Assembly: GCF_001039355.2 (NCBI RefSeq)
Contig: NW_019775797.1
Coordinates: 70,237 to 134,236, forward strand
Origin: Lingula anatina
Taxonomy: Eukaryota > Brachiopoda > Lingulata > Lingulida > Lingulidae
Length of the DNA: 64,000 nucleotides
Reading direction: 5' to 3'
Made by a program: the position numbers and the translations under genes. A model generated the notes under the pieces. It was not told where the DNA came from. It ran no database searches and saw nothing but the letters and a program-made list of their open reading frames with translations. Positions 24,877-36,090 of the stretch are shown here, one piece after another (positions within the stretch are counted from its first letter, which is position 1; each line of letters starts with the position of its first letter).

Positions 24877-25560
24877 CACAAGGGGGAGGTTATGCAGCTC
24901 TGTTTACACTGGCAGTTGGTGTGCTATGATGCATATGTGGAAAACAAGTACTTAGTGTTGATTTCTGTTACCTGTTGCAGTAAGAAGCCAAGTGAGGAAC
25001 TTCAGAAAATGATTGGTGCTCAACATAAGATAAAACCATTAATTCCTGCATAAGCATAGATAATAATGAATGTTACATGTGACATTATGCCAGTGAGTAA
25101 CATATAATTAACAAAAAAGATATGATTATACAGGAAACTGGTCAGAGAACGGGGTTGCTGTAACACAACTCCATCTATCTGTATGATAATTCTTGAGATT
25201 GAAGCCTCGATATCTTGACAGTGTCTCCTGTGGTCCTACTATGACAGCATGCACAGCTTAACTTGTAATCAACTAAAGGTTTTTTGTTGCTTGTTTTTAA
25301 GTGTACTTTTACACAAAATGCTTTATATATGAAACACCTGTATTTTGGGTCCTGGTTTGAAATTAAAGTAGCTTTATATTATTGCATAATTTTGGTGGTG
25401 CTTTAGTATACAGTAGATTAATATTAGCTGTTCATAATTTTTGTAGAATACTCTTTTTAACATATTTAAAATTACTTTTTTCATATTGATGATTATGTGA
25501 GAAAAGATGCGACTCATTTATGTAATAAGTGTAATAAAGCAAGTTTTGCATCTGATATGT
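24877..25560 (+). other. 3' UTR and poly(A) region of the Kelch gene
   Basis: AT-rich non-coding sequence follows the TAG. ATTAAA occurs near 25362 and a canonical AATAAA at 25533-25538. The second is the best candidate cleavage signal. Confidence 0.5.
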
Positions 25561-25765
25561 ACTTGATGTTTTTTAAAGATTAGGTTTTGTGGATGTTATC
25601 TGAACATGAATCTGAGTTCTTTTTTATGTTGAGATTAGAATTTAGTGTAGTATTTTAATTAGACATCTAATTACGGCACTCCTTACTGTCAAATTATCCA
25701 TAAAATAGTAGATGACCTGGAAAGTGACATAAGTTGACCCGTGGAGAACTAAAAGACAATCTTAA

Positions 25766-26002
25766 AGGGATAACAACTGTTTGTTTTTGGACTTGGGGTA
25801 CATAGAAAAACAACGGTTTTCTCCCACTTATCAATGGTTAATGAATCCATTCCGACATTCAATGTTAGTCCTTGTATTTTTTTTCCTAAAAAGGTTTTTT
25901 TTTTTATTTTATGAAGGAATAGCCATCTATGAAGGTCCACTTTATCTGATGACAAGCACAAATTCTAGAATAATTTTGCCAAAACGAACAGTTATTATCC
26001 CT
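25766..26002. mobile_element. 237-bp MITE with TTAA duplication and AGGGATAA ends
   Basis: TTAA at 25762-25765 and 26003-26006 flank ends AGGGATAACAACTGTTTG and CGAACAGTTATTATCCCT, which are inverted with two mismatches. The inner sequence resembles the 35.1-kb element. Confidence 0.9.
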
Positions 26003-26099
26003 TTAAATGCAAAGTCGAGTTGCAAATATTGCACAACAGGTAGTATCAATAAAAGTGAACTGTTACGTGCCCTGGGGCGTTCTAAGTCCCACAATGAAA

Positions 26100-27460
26100 A
26101 TGCCAATATGTGAAAGATGAAAATTTCACAAAAATGTACAACTGAATAACATGGTCAATAGGATTACAGTTTCAGGACCATATGTGAGAGTTCAAATTCA
26201 CATAATGAAAATCCAAATATGTGAAAAATGATGACAGTGCATAAAATAATATTACACAATGTTTAAAGACAAAAACCAACACAACTGCTAATGTGGAAAT
26301 ACAGAAAATGCACAGCACTTCTGGTGGATGGGAGTTAAAAGTGACATCTTAAAGATGCTAGTGTTTGAAAAATAAATTTAAAAAAGTAAAATAAAACATA
26401 AAATATTCCAATAAAGCTGCTATTCAAACTTTTAATCTAGCTGTATAACTATAAACATGATATGGATAACCCTATTGAATTCAAGAATAATAATGAACTG
26501 TTATTCATCTTTAGCATTAATGTAAGTGTTACACAAAATTTTTCGTTTGTAAACTTATTTTCAATATTAAACAACATTTACCTGCATAATTATCATTGAT
26601 TCCTAATTATGTGACACAGTTAAGAGAGCTAAACCTATGGGACTTTACAATGAAATCTCAACGTGTTTTATGAAATTTCATATAATGGCCACTTGAAAAT
26701 TTATTAAGCAAATTACTTTATAACCCTGAATTTAGCTGGTGATCACCCAAGGGGCAATAACATATTGACCGCTATCCATGTACATTTATTGCACCATATA
26801 GCACTCTATAAAACTGCATTGCTTCCAAAACAGAAAGCAATCACACTGATTTTCCAACACAAGCTGCACTTCAGACCTATAAAACTTTTCTGTAAGTTTG
26901 AGTATCATAAGTAACATGGTTTACCCTTAATCGCTATCCCGGCAGCAGTGTCCAAAATAGGGTTTTCCTCAACATTCATGCATTTATAACATAATGCTTA
27001 ACAGCATAATGATCATCAATTTATAATAAATAAGTAACAGTATCATGGATATTCAGAAAATATGATTAGCAAAGGTCTTCAAGCCAATAGAAGTTCAAAG
27101 TCACATCTTAAAAATGTCGTTATGTGAAAATTTTAATTCTCACAAAAAACTATATAATTTCCAGAAAAGTTAATTGATAAAAGAGGTTTTCCAACTGAAG
27201 CAACATTTTAGTCCTATGCAACTTTTCTGTAAGTGACATGGTTTTCTTTAAATGGTCACTATGGAGGCAGTGCCAAAATGGGGTTGTCTTCAATTTTGAT
27301 GCAATATTACATAATGTTTAACAGCATAATGACCATCAGTTTTTTGATAATAAAATAAAAGTATCATGGATATTCAGAAAATGTGATATGGGAAGGTCTT
27401 CAAGGCCATGGAAGTTCAGAGTCACACTTTCAAAATGCCAAAATGTAAACGAGAGATAAC
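26100..27460 (+). repeat. Diverged tandem array, unit about 300 bp
   Basis: Repeated blocks include AAGGTCTTCAAG(C/G)CCA, GAAGTTCA(A/G)AGTCACA, AATATTACATAATG-type and TTTAACAGCATAATGA(C/T)CATCA. Units begin near 26230, 26980 and 27300. No gene was seen. Confidence 0.55.
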
Positions 27461-27639
27461 TGTACTGAAACGATTTTCTTTCCATTTTCAACACCTTTTT
27501 TTACATAAAACAAAATAATCAATTTACTGTCATTTTTAAATGATCAACTAGGAAAATTGTTGACATAGGAAAAATATCAGTAGAACAATTTTAAATGTCC
27601 AGTTTTCTCCATTCGGAGATTTTTAACATAGTGAATGAT

Positions 27640-29815
27640 TGAATCTGACAAACTGTAAAGATATGAGTTTATTTCCATTTTTGACACTTTATTACACAAT
27701 AACAAGTTTACTGTCATTTTTATATAATCAACTAACAATATTGTTAAGAAGCAGAAAATGTCAAAACAACACTTTTACATATCTAATTAGTTCTATAATG
27801 AGACTGTTAACATGCCTAAGAATTAAATCTGAAGAAAAACCGCTTAATACTAAAAAAGGCATAACTTCATCAAAACTTAACTGATCAAGTTTATTTTCAA
27901 ACTTGATCAGTATACTAGTCAGACTGATCACTCCTGTGAGTTGCAAGACAAAAGGCTGATCGGTTTTCCTTAAAATGCATTATCAATGTTGCATATATGC
28001 TGAAAAAAGTGAAAAAAACAGCATAACATCCATAAAAATGACCTGATCATCCTGATTTTCGAACTTGACCTGCATATTATGAATGTTCATCAGTTCTTTA
28101 TGTTTCAAGCCAAAAGGTAAAATGGTTTTTCATTTATCATGTTATCGGTGTTGCATATATGCTGAAAAAAGTGAAAAAACAGCATAACTTCCATAAAAAT
28201 GGCCCATTCATACTGATTTTCAAACTTGACCTGCGTATTATAAATATTCATCAGTTCTGTAAGTTTTAAGCCAAAAGGTAAAATGGTTTTTCATTTATCG
28301 CATTATCGGTGTTGCATATATGCTGAAAAAAGTGAAAAAACAGCATAACTTCCATTAAAAAGGCCCAATCATGCTGATTTTTGAACTTGACCTGCGTATT
28401 ATAAATATTCATCAGTTGTGTAAGTTTCAAGCCAAAAGGTAAAATGGTTTTTCACTTACCGTGTTATCGGTGGTGAAAGTGCACGGCAACGACGGCAACA
28501 ACAGTGACAACAACAGACGCAGGTGATGGCTATATGTGCAGACACATCTGTGTCTGTACATAAAAAGTGACAAGCGAAGGTCTTCAGGCCTGTGGAACTT
28601 CAAAAGTCACATCTTGAAAACACCAAAATGTAAACAAGAGATAACTTTACTAAGTTTATTTCCATTATCAANAACTTGACCTGCGTATTATAAATATTCA
28701 TCAGTTCTGTAAGTTTCAAGCCAAGAGGTAAAATGGTTTTTCACTTACCGTGTTATCGGTGGTGAAAGTGCACGGCAACGACGGCAACAACAGTGACAAC
28801 AACAGACGCAGGTGATGGCTATATGTGCAGACACATCTGTGTCTGTACATAAAAAGTGACAAGCGAAGGTCTTCAGGCCTGTGGAACTTCAAAAGTCACA
28901 TCTTGAAAACACCAAAATGTAAACAAGAGATAACTTTACTAAGTTTATTTCCATTATCAACATGTTTTTACATAAAATATCCCATTTACTTTCATTTTTA
29001 TATGATCAACTAAGAAAACTGCTGAGATGGGGAAAATATCAATAGAATTTTAATGTCTAATTTGCTCCTTTCTGACATTCTGAACAAAGTGAAAGATTGA
29101 ATCTGACAAACTGTAATGATACCTGTACTTCTTTCCATTTTTGACATTTAATTACACAATACACTATTACAGGTTTACCATCATTTTTACCTAATCAGCT
29201 AAAAATATTGTAAGGAAGCAGAAAATGTTTAAATAACACTTTCATATATCTAGTTAGTTCAATATTGAGACTGTTAACATGCCTAAGAATTGAATATGAG
29301 GAAAAATCACTTAAATACAAATGAAGGCACAACTGAAGCTATCAAGCTTATTTTTCGAACTTGATCTGTAGGCTATATTAGCCCTATGAATCGGTAATAC
29401 AAGTTTTAGATATGACACGGTTTTCATGTTATCTGTATAATGGTGGGTAAAATATACTGAAAAAAACAGCAACACTTTTGTAAAAATGGTCCGATCAAGC
29501 TGATTTTCGAACTCGACCTTTATTTTAGTAAGATTGATCACTCCTGTGAGTTGCAAGACAATAGGCTTATCGGTTTTCCTTGAAATGTGTTATCAGTGTT
29601 GCAGATATGCCGAAAAAAGCAAAAGAAAACAGTATTACTTTGGAATAGTTGGCCCGATCATGCTGATTTTTAAACTCGACCTGCGTTTTATGAATATTCA
29701 TCAACTCTGTAAGTGTAAAGGTAAAACGGTTTTTCACTTATCGTGTTACCAATGAAAGTGCACGGCGACGACAGGCGCAGGTGACGGCTATATGGGCAAA
29801 CATCTGTGTCTGTAC
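27640..29815 (+). repeat. Helitron-like elements with core tandem repeats of about 160 bp and a terminal hairpin
   Basis: Core units start near 28000, 28160 and 28330 with ATATGCTGAAAAAAGTGAAA, CAGCATAACTTCCAT and AACTTGACCTGCGTATTATA. They run into GTGAAAGTGCACGGCAACGA, GACGCAGGTGATGGCTATAT and the hairpin GCAGACACATCTGTGTCTGT. A second, more diverged copy ends at about 29815. This is the structure reported for bivalve pearl elements and HINE/Helentron-type elements; the class assignment is inference. Confidence 0.6.
28385..28960. other. Near-identical direct duplication across a single N (probable assembly artefact)
   Basis: 28385-28671 and 28673-28960 are the same roughly 287-bp sequence with about two substitutions, joined exactly at the lone N (28672). 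Confidence 0.85.
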
Positions 29816-29834
29816 ATGAAAATCAAAACTCTTT

Positions 29835-30480
29835 TTATACCCGGGTCAGGACGTTGCCTGGTTTTATGGAAGACAGACCGCGTGATTGTAAATTATCTAT
29901 AGTTTCTTTAGTTCCCGAGTCCCCAATGATTGATGTGGATTCTGGTCTCTTTCCTGGCGTTATAGATCTCGCCTCCCTATTCCCTTGAAATTTCTTTAAC
30001 ATTTGATTAGCCAAAATTTCTTTTAAAAAACAATTAATATTCCAATTATTCAGAGAATTAAAGCTAAGGTGTCTAAGTAACCCAAACGTAACTTTCATCA
30101 GGTCCCCCCCCCCAAAAAAAAAAAAAAAAAAAAAAAAAACTTCTGTCCTTCCTCATGATTTTTTAACGGGATGGTCGATTGAAAGGCCAAATCTTTTTTA
30201 TTAAAACTTGTTAGGAGTTTTAGAGCGTCGTTTTCGCAAGTAGTGTCTTGTAGATTTAAACCTTTGGAGAAGTTGATTTGAACAGGGGTGAATTTCGATT
30301 TTTTAAATTTTGATGGATGAGGGCCGGCAAGATGTAATAATCTCCCTGGTGATCGCAACCATTTTGTCGTAAATACGTCCCCGGTGAAGCCTTCGCGAAT
30401 TTTTCAGCGTTGTTATCACATCTAGTATACAAAGTCTCTCTCCAGGAAACAATAACACACTGTCCAGGATTTATTTCTGT
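29835..30480 (-). pseudogene. Broken coding remnant, family not recognised
   Basis: On the minus strand, protein-like frames follow each other with frame changes. First is PGQCVIVSWRETLYTRCDNN, then AKASPGTYLRQNGCDHQGDY. Next comes RSPGRLLHLAGPHPSKFKKS into an ALKLLTSFNKKDLAFQST frame. After a long T-run plus G-run (30106-30140) the frame resumes with NNWNINCFLKEILANQM and ends near 29835. No homologue was recognised. A hAT-like MITE lies immediately upstream (30502-30740). It could equally be a transposon gene or a lost host gene. Confidence 0.3.
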
Positions 30481-30501
30481 AGCGTATCCTTTGTCTAAAC
30501 T

Positions 30502-30740
30502 CAGTGGCGGATAAAGAGGGGGGTCAGGGGGGTCCTGCCCCCCCCCCCCTTCGATTTCTGGTCCCCTCTTGTAATTAGAATCATAGTTCTAAACCGCAGT
30601 AAATGGCACTGTTCGCCCTCTAAAATACCAAAAATTTCCGGGGCCCTTCAGCGGGCCCCAGACCCCACGCCAAGTGTGTGTGCGTGGGTCTTTTTTTGCA
30701 TCCGCAGACCCCCCTTCAAATAATCCTGGATCCGCCCCTG
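30502..30740. mobile_element. hAT-like MITE, CAG(T/G)GGCGGAT ends
   Basis: CAGTGGCGGATAAAG at one end pairs with GGATCCGCCCCTG at the other. C-runs, TTCGATTTCTGGTCCCCT and GTTCGCCCTCTAAAATACCA are shared with the 32.3-, 33.5- and 40.8-kb copies. Confidence 0.85.
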
Positions 30741-30903
30741 GAGCCTACGGCCATCGTCTCACGATAATGTGGGGTTAATCAGCCAAGAAAACCATCTCTT
30801 CAAGCTTCCAGTAGTGCACATTTGGACGTATAGTATTTTTTCAAAACTAACATTTACCACAAAAATAACTTAAAGGTGTATTTAGTGCAAGTTTGTTGAA
30901 TTA

Positions 30904-31330
30904 GGGTGCTTTCCCAGAGATTTAGATCGATCTAAAGATTAAGTTTTAGATCGACCTAACTCCCTGGGGGTTCACGCTAAATTGCAGTCAGCCGAGCGGG
31001 CACCATAGTTAATTACCCCCTTACAGCTTTTACTAGGCGGGACAGACGCTTAAGCCGGTCAAGCTGACAGTAATCTAGTGAGACTCCCCACAGGGATAGA
31101 TCGATCTAAAATCTATGGCTGTATTCCCAGAGCTTTTAGATCGATCTATCCCCGCGGGGAGTCTCACAAGATTACTGTCAGATAATCCGGCTTAAATGTC
31201 CGTCCCGCCTACTACAAGCTGTAAGGGGGTAATTAACTTTCGTGTCCGCCCGGCTGACAGCTATTTAGCGTGAACCCCCAGTGAGTTAGGTCGATCTAAA
31301 GTAGATCGATCTAATCTCTGGAAATGGGGT
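30904..31330. mobile_element. Palindromic MITE, tandem or head-to-head dimer
   Basis: Two units meet near 31118. Each carries TTAGATCGATCTA arms, CACGCTAAATTGCAGTCAGC or its counterpart, TTACCCCCTTACAGCTT, GGCGGGACAGAC and GAGACTCCCC. The second unit is inverted relative to the first. Confidence 0.85.
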
Positions 31331-32283
31331 CTATGGAAACGGGGTGTTAGGGTGGCTGGTTTAGAGGAAATTAAAATTTTATTTTCGGAATTTTTCTATC
31401 CTTCCTATGCCTGATATCTATAGGTGCGAATGAGTTGTGTGAGTGTGTCTGTATTCAAGCCGACTGGGTGGCGATTTGCACTAGTAATAGTGCATAAAAC
31501 TTCCATATAACTGACAACAGCAAACATCAAATTTTCAAAAAACACCATCTCTTTGAAATGATAAAACTGATGGAAGAGAGGTAAATCAATCAAACTTACT
31601 TACCACACACAAGAGATCCTTTCAAATTGTATTAAAATTAATGGATTAATATTTCCGAACTGCCGTGTCAGCTTTTCTGTCAACGGCATCAATCTATCTT
31701 TCTCTTTAAAAAAAAACTCAGCACGCCGTTTCAAATTGTTATAATAGAATTATATACTACAGGTAGTAGTCACAGAGAGGACATTTCGAATTCAACGTAC
31801 ACTATAAAATCTTTGTGTGACAGGATATAAAGTCATACCGGTCCCATTTATTGCTGTACGTATAAGATGATTACCATCTCCTATATTCATTGGTTATTTT
31901 TCCTACTTTTTCTCTTTTATTCATTCTTTCTCACGTGTCTTTGACTTTGGCAGGCACTGACCCTCTGATTTGATTGGCTCTTTCTCTCACTGTCAGGGAC
32001 CACAGTATAAAAAAGTGTAATCAGATTGCGTTATCCAAAGATGTGAGCCCATAGCTTCCTGGAGTTTTATTATAAAAGGTATAGTTCATGTTATGTGGGG
32101 TCGGGTTATAATAAAGAGGTCCCCCACAAGTAAAAGGAAGGTCCCTTTTAAGTAAAAGGGAGATTCTCAACTATTTATTATCTAAAACATTACGAACTAA
32201 CATCTTCATTTGTCAAGACACATCCTTATTTAATAAGTTCTTTCAATAAACAAGAATGTTTATTTTAATTATTCTATAAAAAG

Positions 32284-32531
32284 CAGTTGCGGACTTAGGG
32301 GGGAGGTAAGGGGGTCCTGACCCCCCCCCCTTCGATTTCTGGTCCCCTTCTTGAAATTAGAATTTTGACTAACTGAATCATAGTTGTAAAACGTACCAAA
32401 TGGCACCATTCGCCCTCTAAAATACCAAAATTTTTGGGGCCATTCAACAGGCCCCTAACCCCACTCCAAGTGGGGTGGGGTTGGCTTTGCATCCGCGGAC
32501 CCCCCTTCAAATAATCCTGGATCCGCCCCTG
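32284..32531. mobile_element. hAT-like MITE, second copy, same orientation as 30.5 kb
   Basis: CAGTTGCGGACTTAGG to TGGATCCGCCCCTG, with internal TTCGATTTCTGGTCCCCTTC and CATTCGCCCTCTAAAATACC. Confidence 0.85.
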
Positions 32532-33545
32532 TAAACTTTTGGAAGTCTAGACATTACACGACCCCCTATATTTCTTATCTCCAGCAATAACCGTATGCTC
32601 AAAATTTTTAGGCCCGGAAATTCACAATCTACGCCTACACAATCTTGAGTGGAAAATGTTTGACCGGTTTTAGGGAACAAACCCATCGTTTCATGGGCTA
32701 ATCTGACATGCGCCGAGAGTCCGGTCGAATTTTAGGGGAGAGGAAACGTTAAAACGTTAGGAAGCATTTAAAGAAGGTTGCCCTCGAAGGGTAGTTCCAC
32801 TTTATAAATGGATTTATCAATATCGTGGATCGAGGATACCGTCATGTATCTGTAATACCAACTCAGATCCAACTCGGGCTTTAATTGTTTACTTCGGATA
32901 GTAACAGCAATAATTTCACGAACATTCTTGGTGCTAGTGATAATTCGGTTTATCTTCCTAATTCCAACTACTTTCTCTCTCTGTTATATCTGTCCAAAAG
33001 TAACATTTGGTGTTCGATAAATTTCTCAAAATTACTTACCGCTTTTTCTATGTTAATATATGGAAGGAAACCAATAATTTCGTTAAACTCCTCTGCTTAT
33101 TATTAAATTTTTTTATCAAACTGTTTATTTTGTTCAAAACGCTCTATTTTAGGTAATGTTGAATAGAGTTCTTGTGTTGGATGTTCGTGTTCATAGTGTT
33201 TATCGTTTTATATTTACTACGGAGGCCAAAAATTCTACCCTCTGAGCGACTTCCCGTGTCTCCTTCTATTCCAAGTGATCGTTAAGGCATGGAAAATGCG
33301 ATTCTCGGTTAAAAGCTGTGCACTGTTTGCTACGTGGTAGTAATAGGAAGGTTATTTCATTTTGTCGGTATATTGAAGAGATCATTGATTTTTCTGGTTC
33401 AGTAAGACGAGGTTTTCGTTGTAGGTGTAGACCTACATGTTGTGTAGGCCTATTGGTGGTGGTGATGTATTTTAGCATGTTTTTTTTTTCGTCGGTTCAG
33501 AATGACAAGATTTCTGCGTTGTAAAATAATGGTTATTGCGTTAAT

Positions 33546-33790
33546 CAGGGGCGGATCAAGGATTTTTTGAAGGGCAGGGGGGGGGGGCGGTTTTTTAGGA
33601 ATGACAGGGTGCGGATGCGAAATCAACCCTGAAAGCCCCGAAATTTTGGTGCGGTTTAGAACTATGATGCATGCAGCTAGTCAAAACTCTAATTTTAAGA
33701 GGGGAACATTGGTGTGATTTTTTTTTTCAGAAATCAAAGGAGGTGGGGTCAGGACCCCCTGCCCCCCCCCCCCCCCCCAATCCGCCACTG
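33546..33790. mobile_element. hAT-like MITE, third copy, inverted, with GTTAAT flank duplication
   Basis: CAGGGGCGGATCAAGG to CAATCCGCCACTG. GTTAAT occurs at 33540-33545 and 33791-33796. Long G- and C-runs flank the inner AT-rich part. Confidence 0.85.
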
Positions 33791-35109
33791 GTTAATGCAG
33801 TCGTCATTGGTTGTTCACGTTAATAACGGTACTCTACGTAATTTTGCCGGTGGCAGGCGGTAACGTAAGAAATTTAAAGTATTTGCAACTTGCATCGAAC
33901 GAGGTAATAATCGGAGAGAGATGAAAAGGAAAAGGTTCTGCGTTCTCAGGCAAATTTGAATTTAGAGGAAATTTCAACGGTAATAAAGCGGCCGAGATTA
34001 ACCGGATCGATTTTTTTTAAAGGCAAGGCGCGGGCGTAGAAAGACAGAAATATAAACGGACACACAGACAGACAAACGCGCGACTGGTGTAGACTTTTTA
34101 CAACGTTGGGAATTTTCAGTTATCCGACATATTGGAGAATGATAATTAAAAGTCGTAACGGCAAATGAAGGAAGCAGATTCATGTGGCGTTGTGAATACA
34201 GGAAAGTGAGGTTGTAGACCCAGTTTTAAAGGATATCCTGCACTGAGTTAGGGTGGAAGATCTGGTAAGTTCGTGTGGATACCACGGTGCTTGTTAATTT
34301 AGGTCCTCAAAGGACTAAATGCAAGTGAAACCAGATGTTTTTATTATTTATTTAAAATGGCATCCTGCTCCCAGATTAGGACGAAAAGTCTGGTAAGCTC
34401 CTAGAGGTACTAGAGCTGCAGGTTAATTTAGATCCACCGATGGACACCAGATATTTTCTTTAAGGGTAAGTAGCATCCCCCACTTTAAAGTGTAGGACCT
34501 GGTATTTTAGAGCAGGTATTTTTATGCCGACACCCCTCCCCTCCCCCGGCTACGGGCCTGTGCCAGATGACGTAATCAGCCCAGGAGCAGCGCAACCGGC
34601 TCCTAGGCTGACGAGGCTGACGGTTATTTAGGAAATTATTAGATTTGGCCTCGTTTTCAAATAGGGATAAACCGCTCCAAGAGAAATTGGCAGGAGAAGG
34701 CATAGAGACAGGTAAGATGTACATATGTTTATACAAAGACCAGTTGATTTATATACTAATAAATATCACAAGACAAAACAATATATGCTTGAGTTACATT
34801 TTATACACCAAAGGAATGTTCATGTATCAACTTTACTGAGCATTATCTGAAGTTACATTTGTCACACATAGCTGCATTGTAAACATGCGTTTTTGAATTG
34901 TGCCAAATGCAGAGGAAAGTTTTTTCCTTTATCTGTTCAAGTCTTTCCATAGTTTTACATACATTTTTGAACATTTAAAAGTTTTGGAAAGCGACCAAAT
35001 AGGTAACTTGGTAATTTTAATATTTCCAACAAGTTGTATATTAGGCGTAATGATCACAGTGTCGGCTAATGGCAGTCTTGTCTCATATGTTGAATCAATT
35101 CACAGTTAA

Positions 35110-35444
35110 AGGGAAAATAAGTCTTCGTATGATATCTATATTTCACAATAAAAACATTGTGAATAACTCATAGAAATATAATATACTTTGTTTTACCACA
35201 AAACGGCAGTTATAGCTATTTTTTCTGATATCTGAGCTTGTATTTAGACCACGTGACCTCCATTGATAGCTATACTCTGTTAAAATCTCTTAAGAGATTT
35301 TAACAAAAACAAACTTTTTAGAAAAAAACCAGGGACTAACTTTAAATGTAAAAATGGATTCATTAACCATTGGTAAGTATGGGAAAATTGTTGTTTACTC
35401 CAGGAAAATTCATTTTTTGGCTGAAACGAAGAGTTATTGTCCCT
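35110..35444. mobile_element. 335-bp MITE with TTAA duplication and AGGGA ends
   Basis: TTAA at 35106-35109 and 35445-35448 flank AGGGAAAATAAGTCTTCG and CGAAGAGTTATTGTCCCT. An internal palindrome (ATCTCTTAAGAGAT) lies near 35285. Same family as 25766-26002. Confidence 0.9.
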
Positions 35445-36047
35445 TTAAATATTTTATACTTGTCTTCATATGCAATTAAATCATGTTCTATTGTAAACAA
35501 GATGTAATGATTTGTGAATATACATTGTGATTCCTCATGGATGTGTGTGCATGGAGTTAGTGTGGGGGATACATGCTTGTACATGTACTGTAGTTGAAAG
35601 ATACAAAATTGAAAACCAACTACAATATGAATATTAAATTTGGACTTTATACATGTTTGCCCTTTGTTCAGGGAACATATGTATGATATCAATTAGGGGA
35701 AAACTTGTTACTCAGAAATAAGCTTTATTAAATGATTTACCTTCATTTGTTTAGAGGTTTCAATAGATCAACACTGTGTCATAAAATGCTAGTGTTATGT
35801 TACATATCATGGGCAAATTTTCATTTTAAGGTAGTTTGTTTTGCTCCAGTGATTGTTTTTGTTTTAACCCAAATCCCCCTCCCCAGTATAAAACAATATT
35901 ATTTTTGATTACAGTACCTACTGGATTTGTCAGCAAAACTGGTTCTTTGGTTAGGGGAACAGATCTTAATGTTTTTGAGGATATGGCGTCATATGTGTTG
36001 TTTTGTTGCCACCTTAGTATTTTTGTCTTGCAATTTGACTACAATAT

Positions 36048-36050
<3 letters not shown>

Positions 36051-36088
<38 letters not shown>
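36051..36088. repeat. TC dinucleotide microsatellite
   Basis: About 38 bp of CT/TC with one TTT interruption. Confidence 0.95.

Positions 36089-36090
<2 letters not shown>

Larger units (their letters stand above)
31400..34600. other. Non-coding interval between MITEs
   Basis: Apart from the two hAT-like MITEs, only short unremarkable frames are seen. Two diverged units of about 130 bp occur at about 34240-34490 (AGATCTGGTAAG and AAGTCTGGTAAG blocks). Confidence 0.35.

Noticed and set aside
28385-28960. Recent biological tandem duplication
   Set aside because: The exact abutment on a lone N makes an assembly join more likely.
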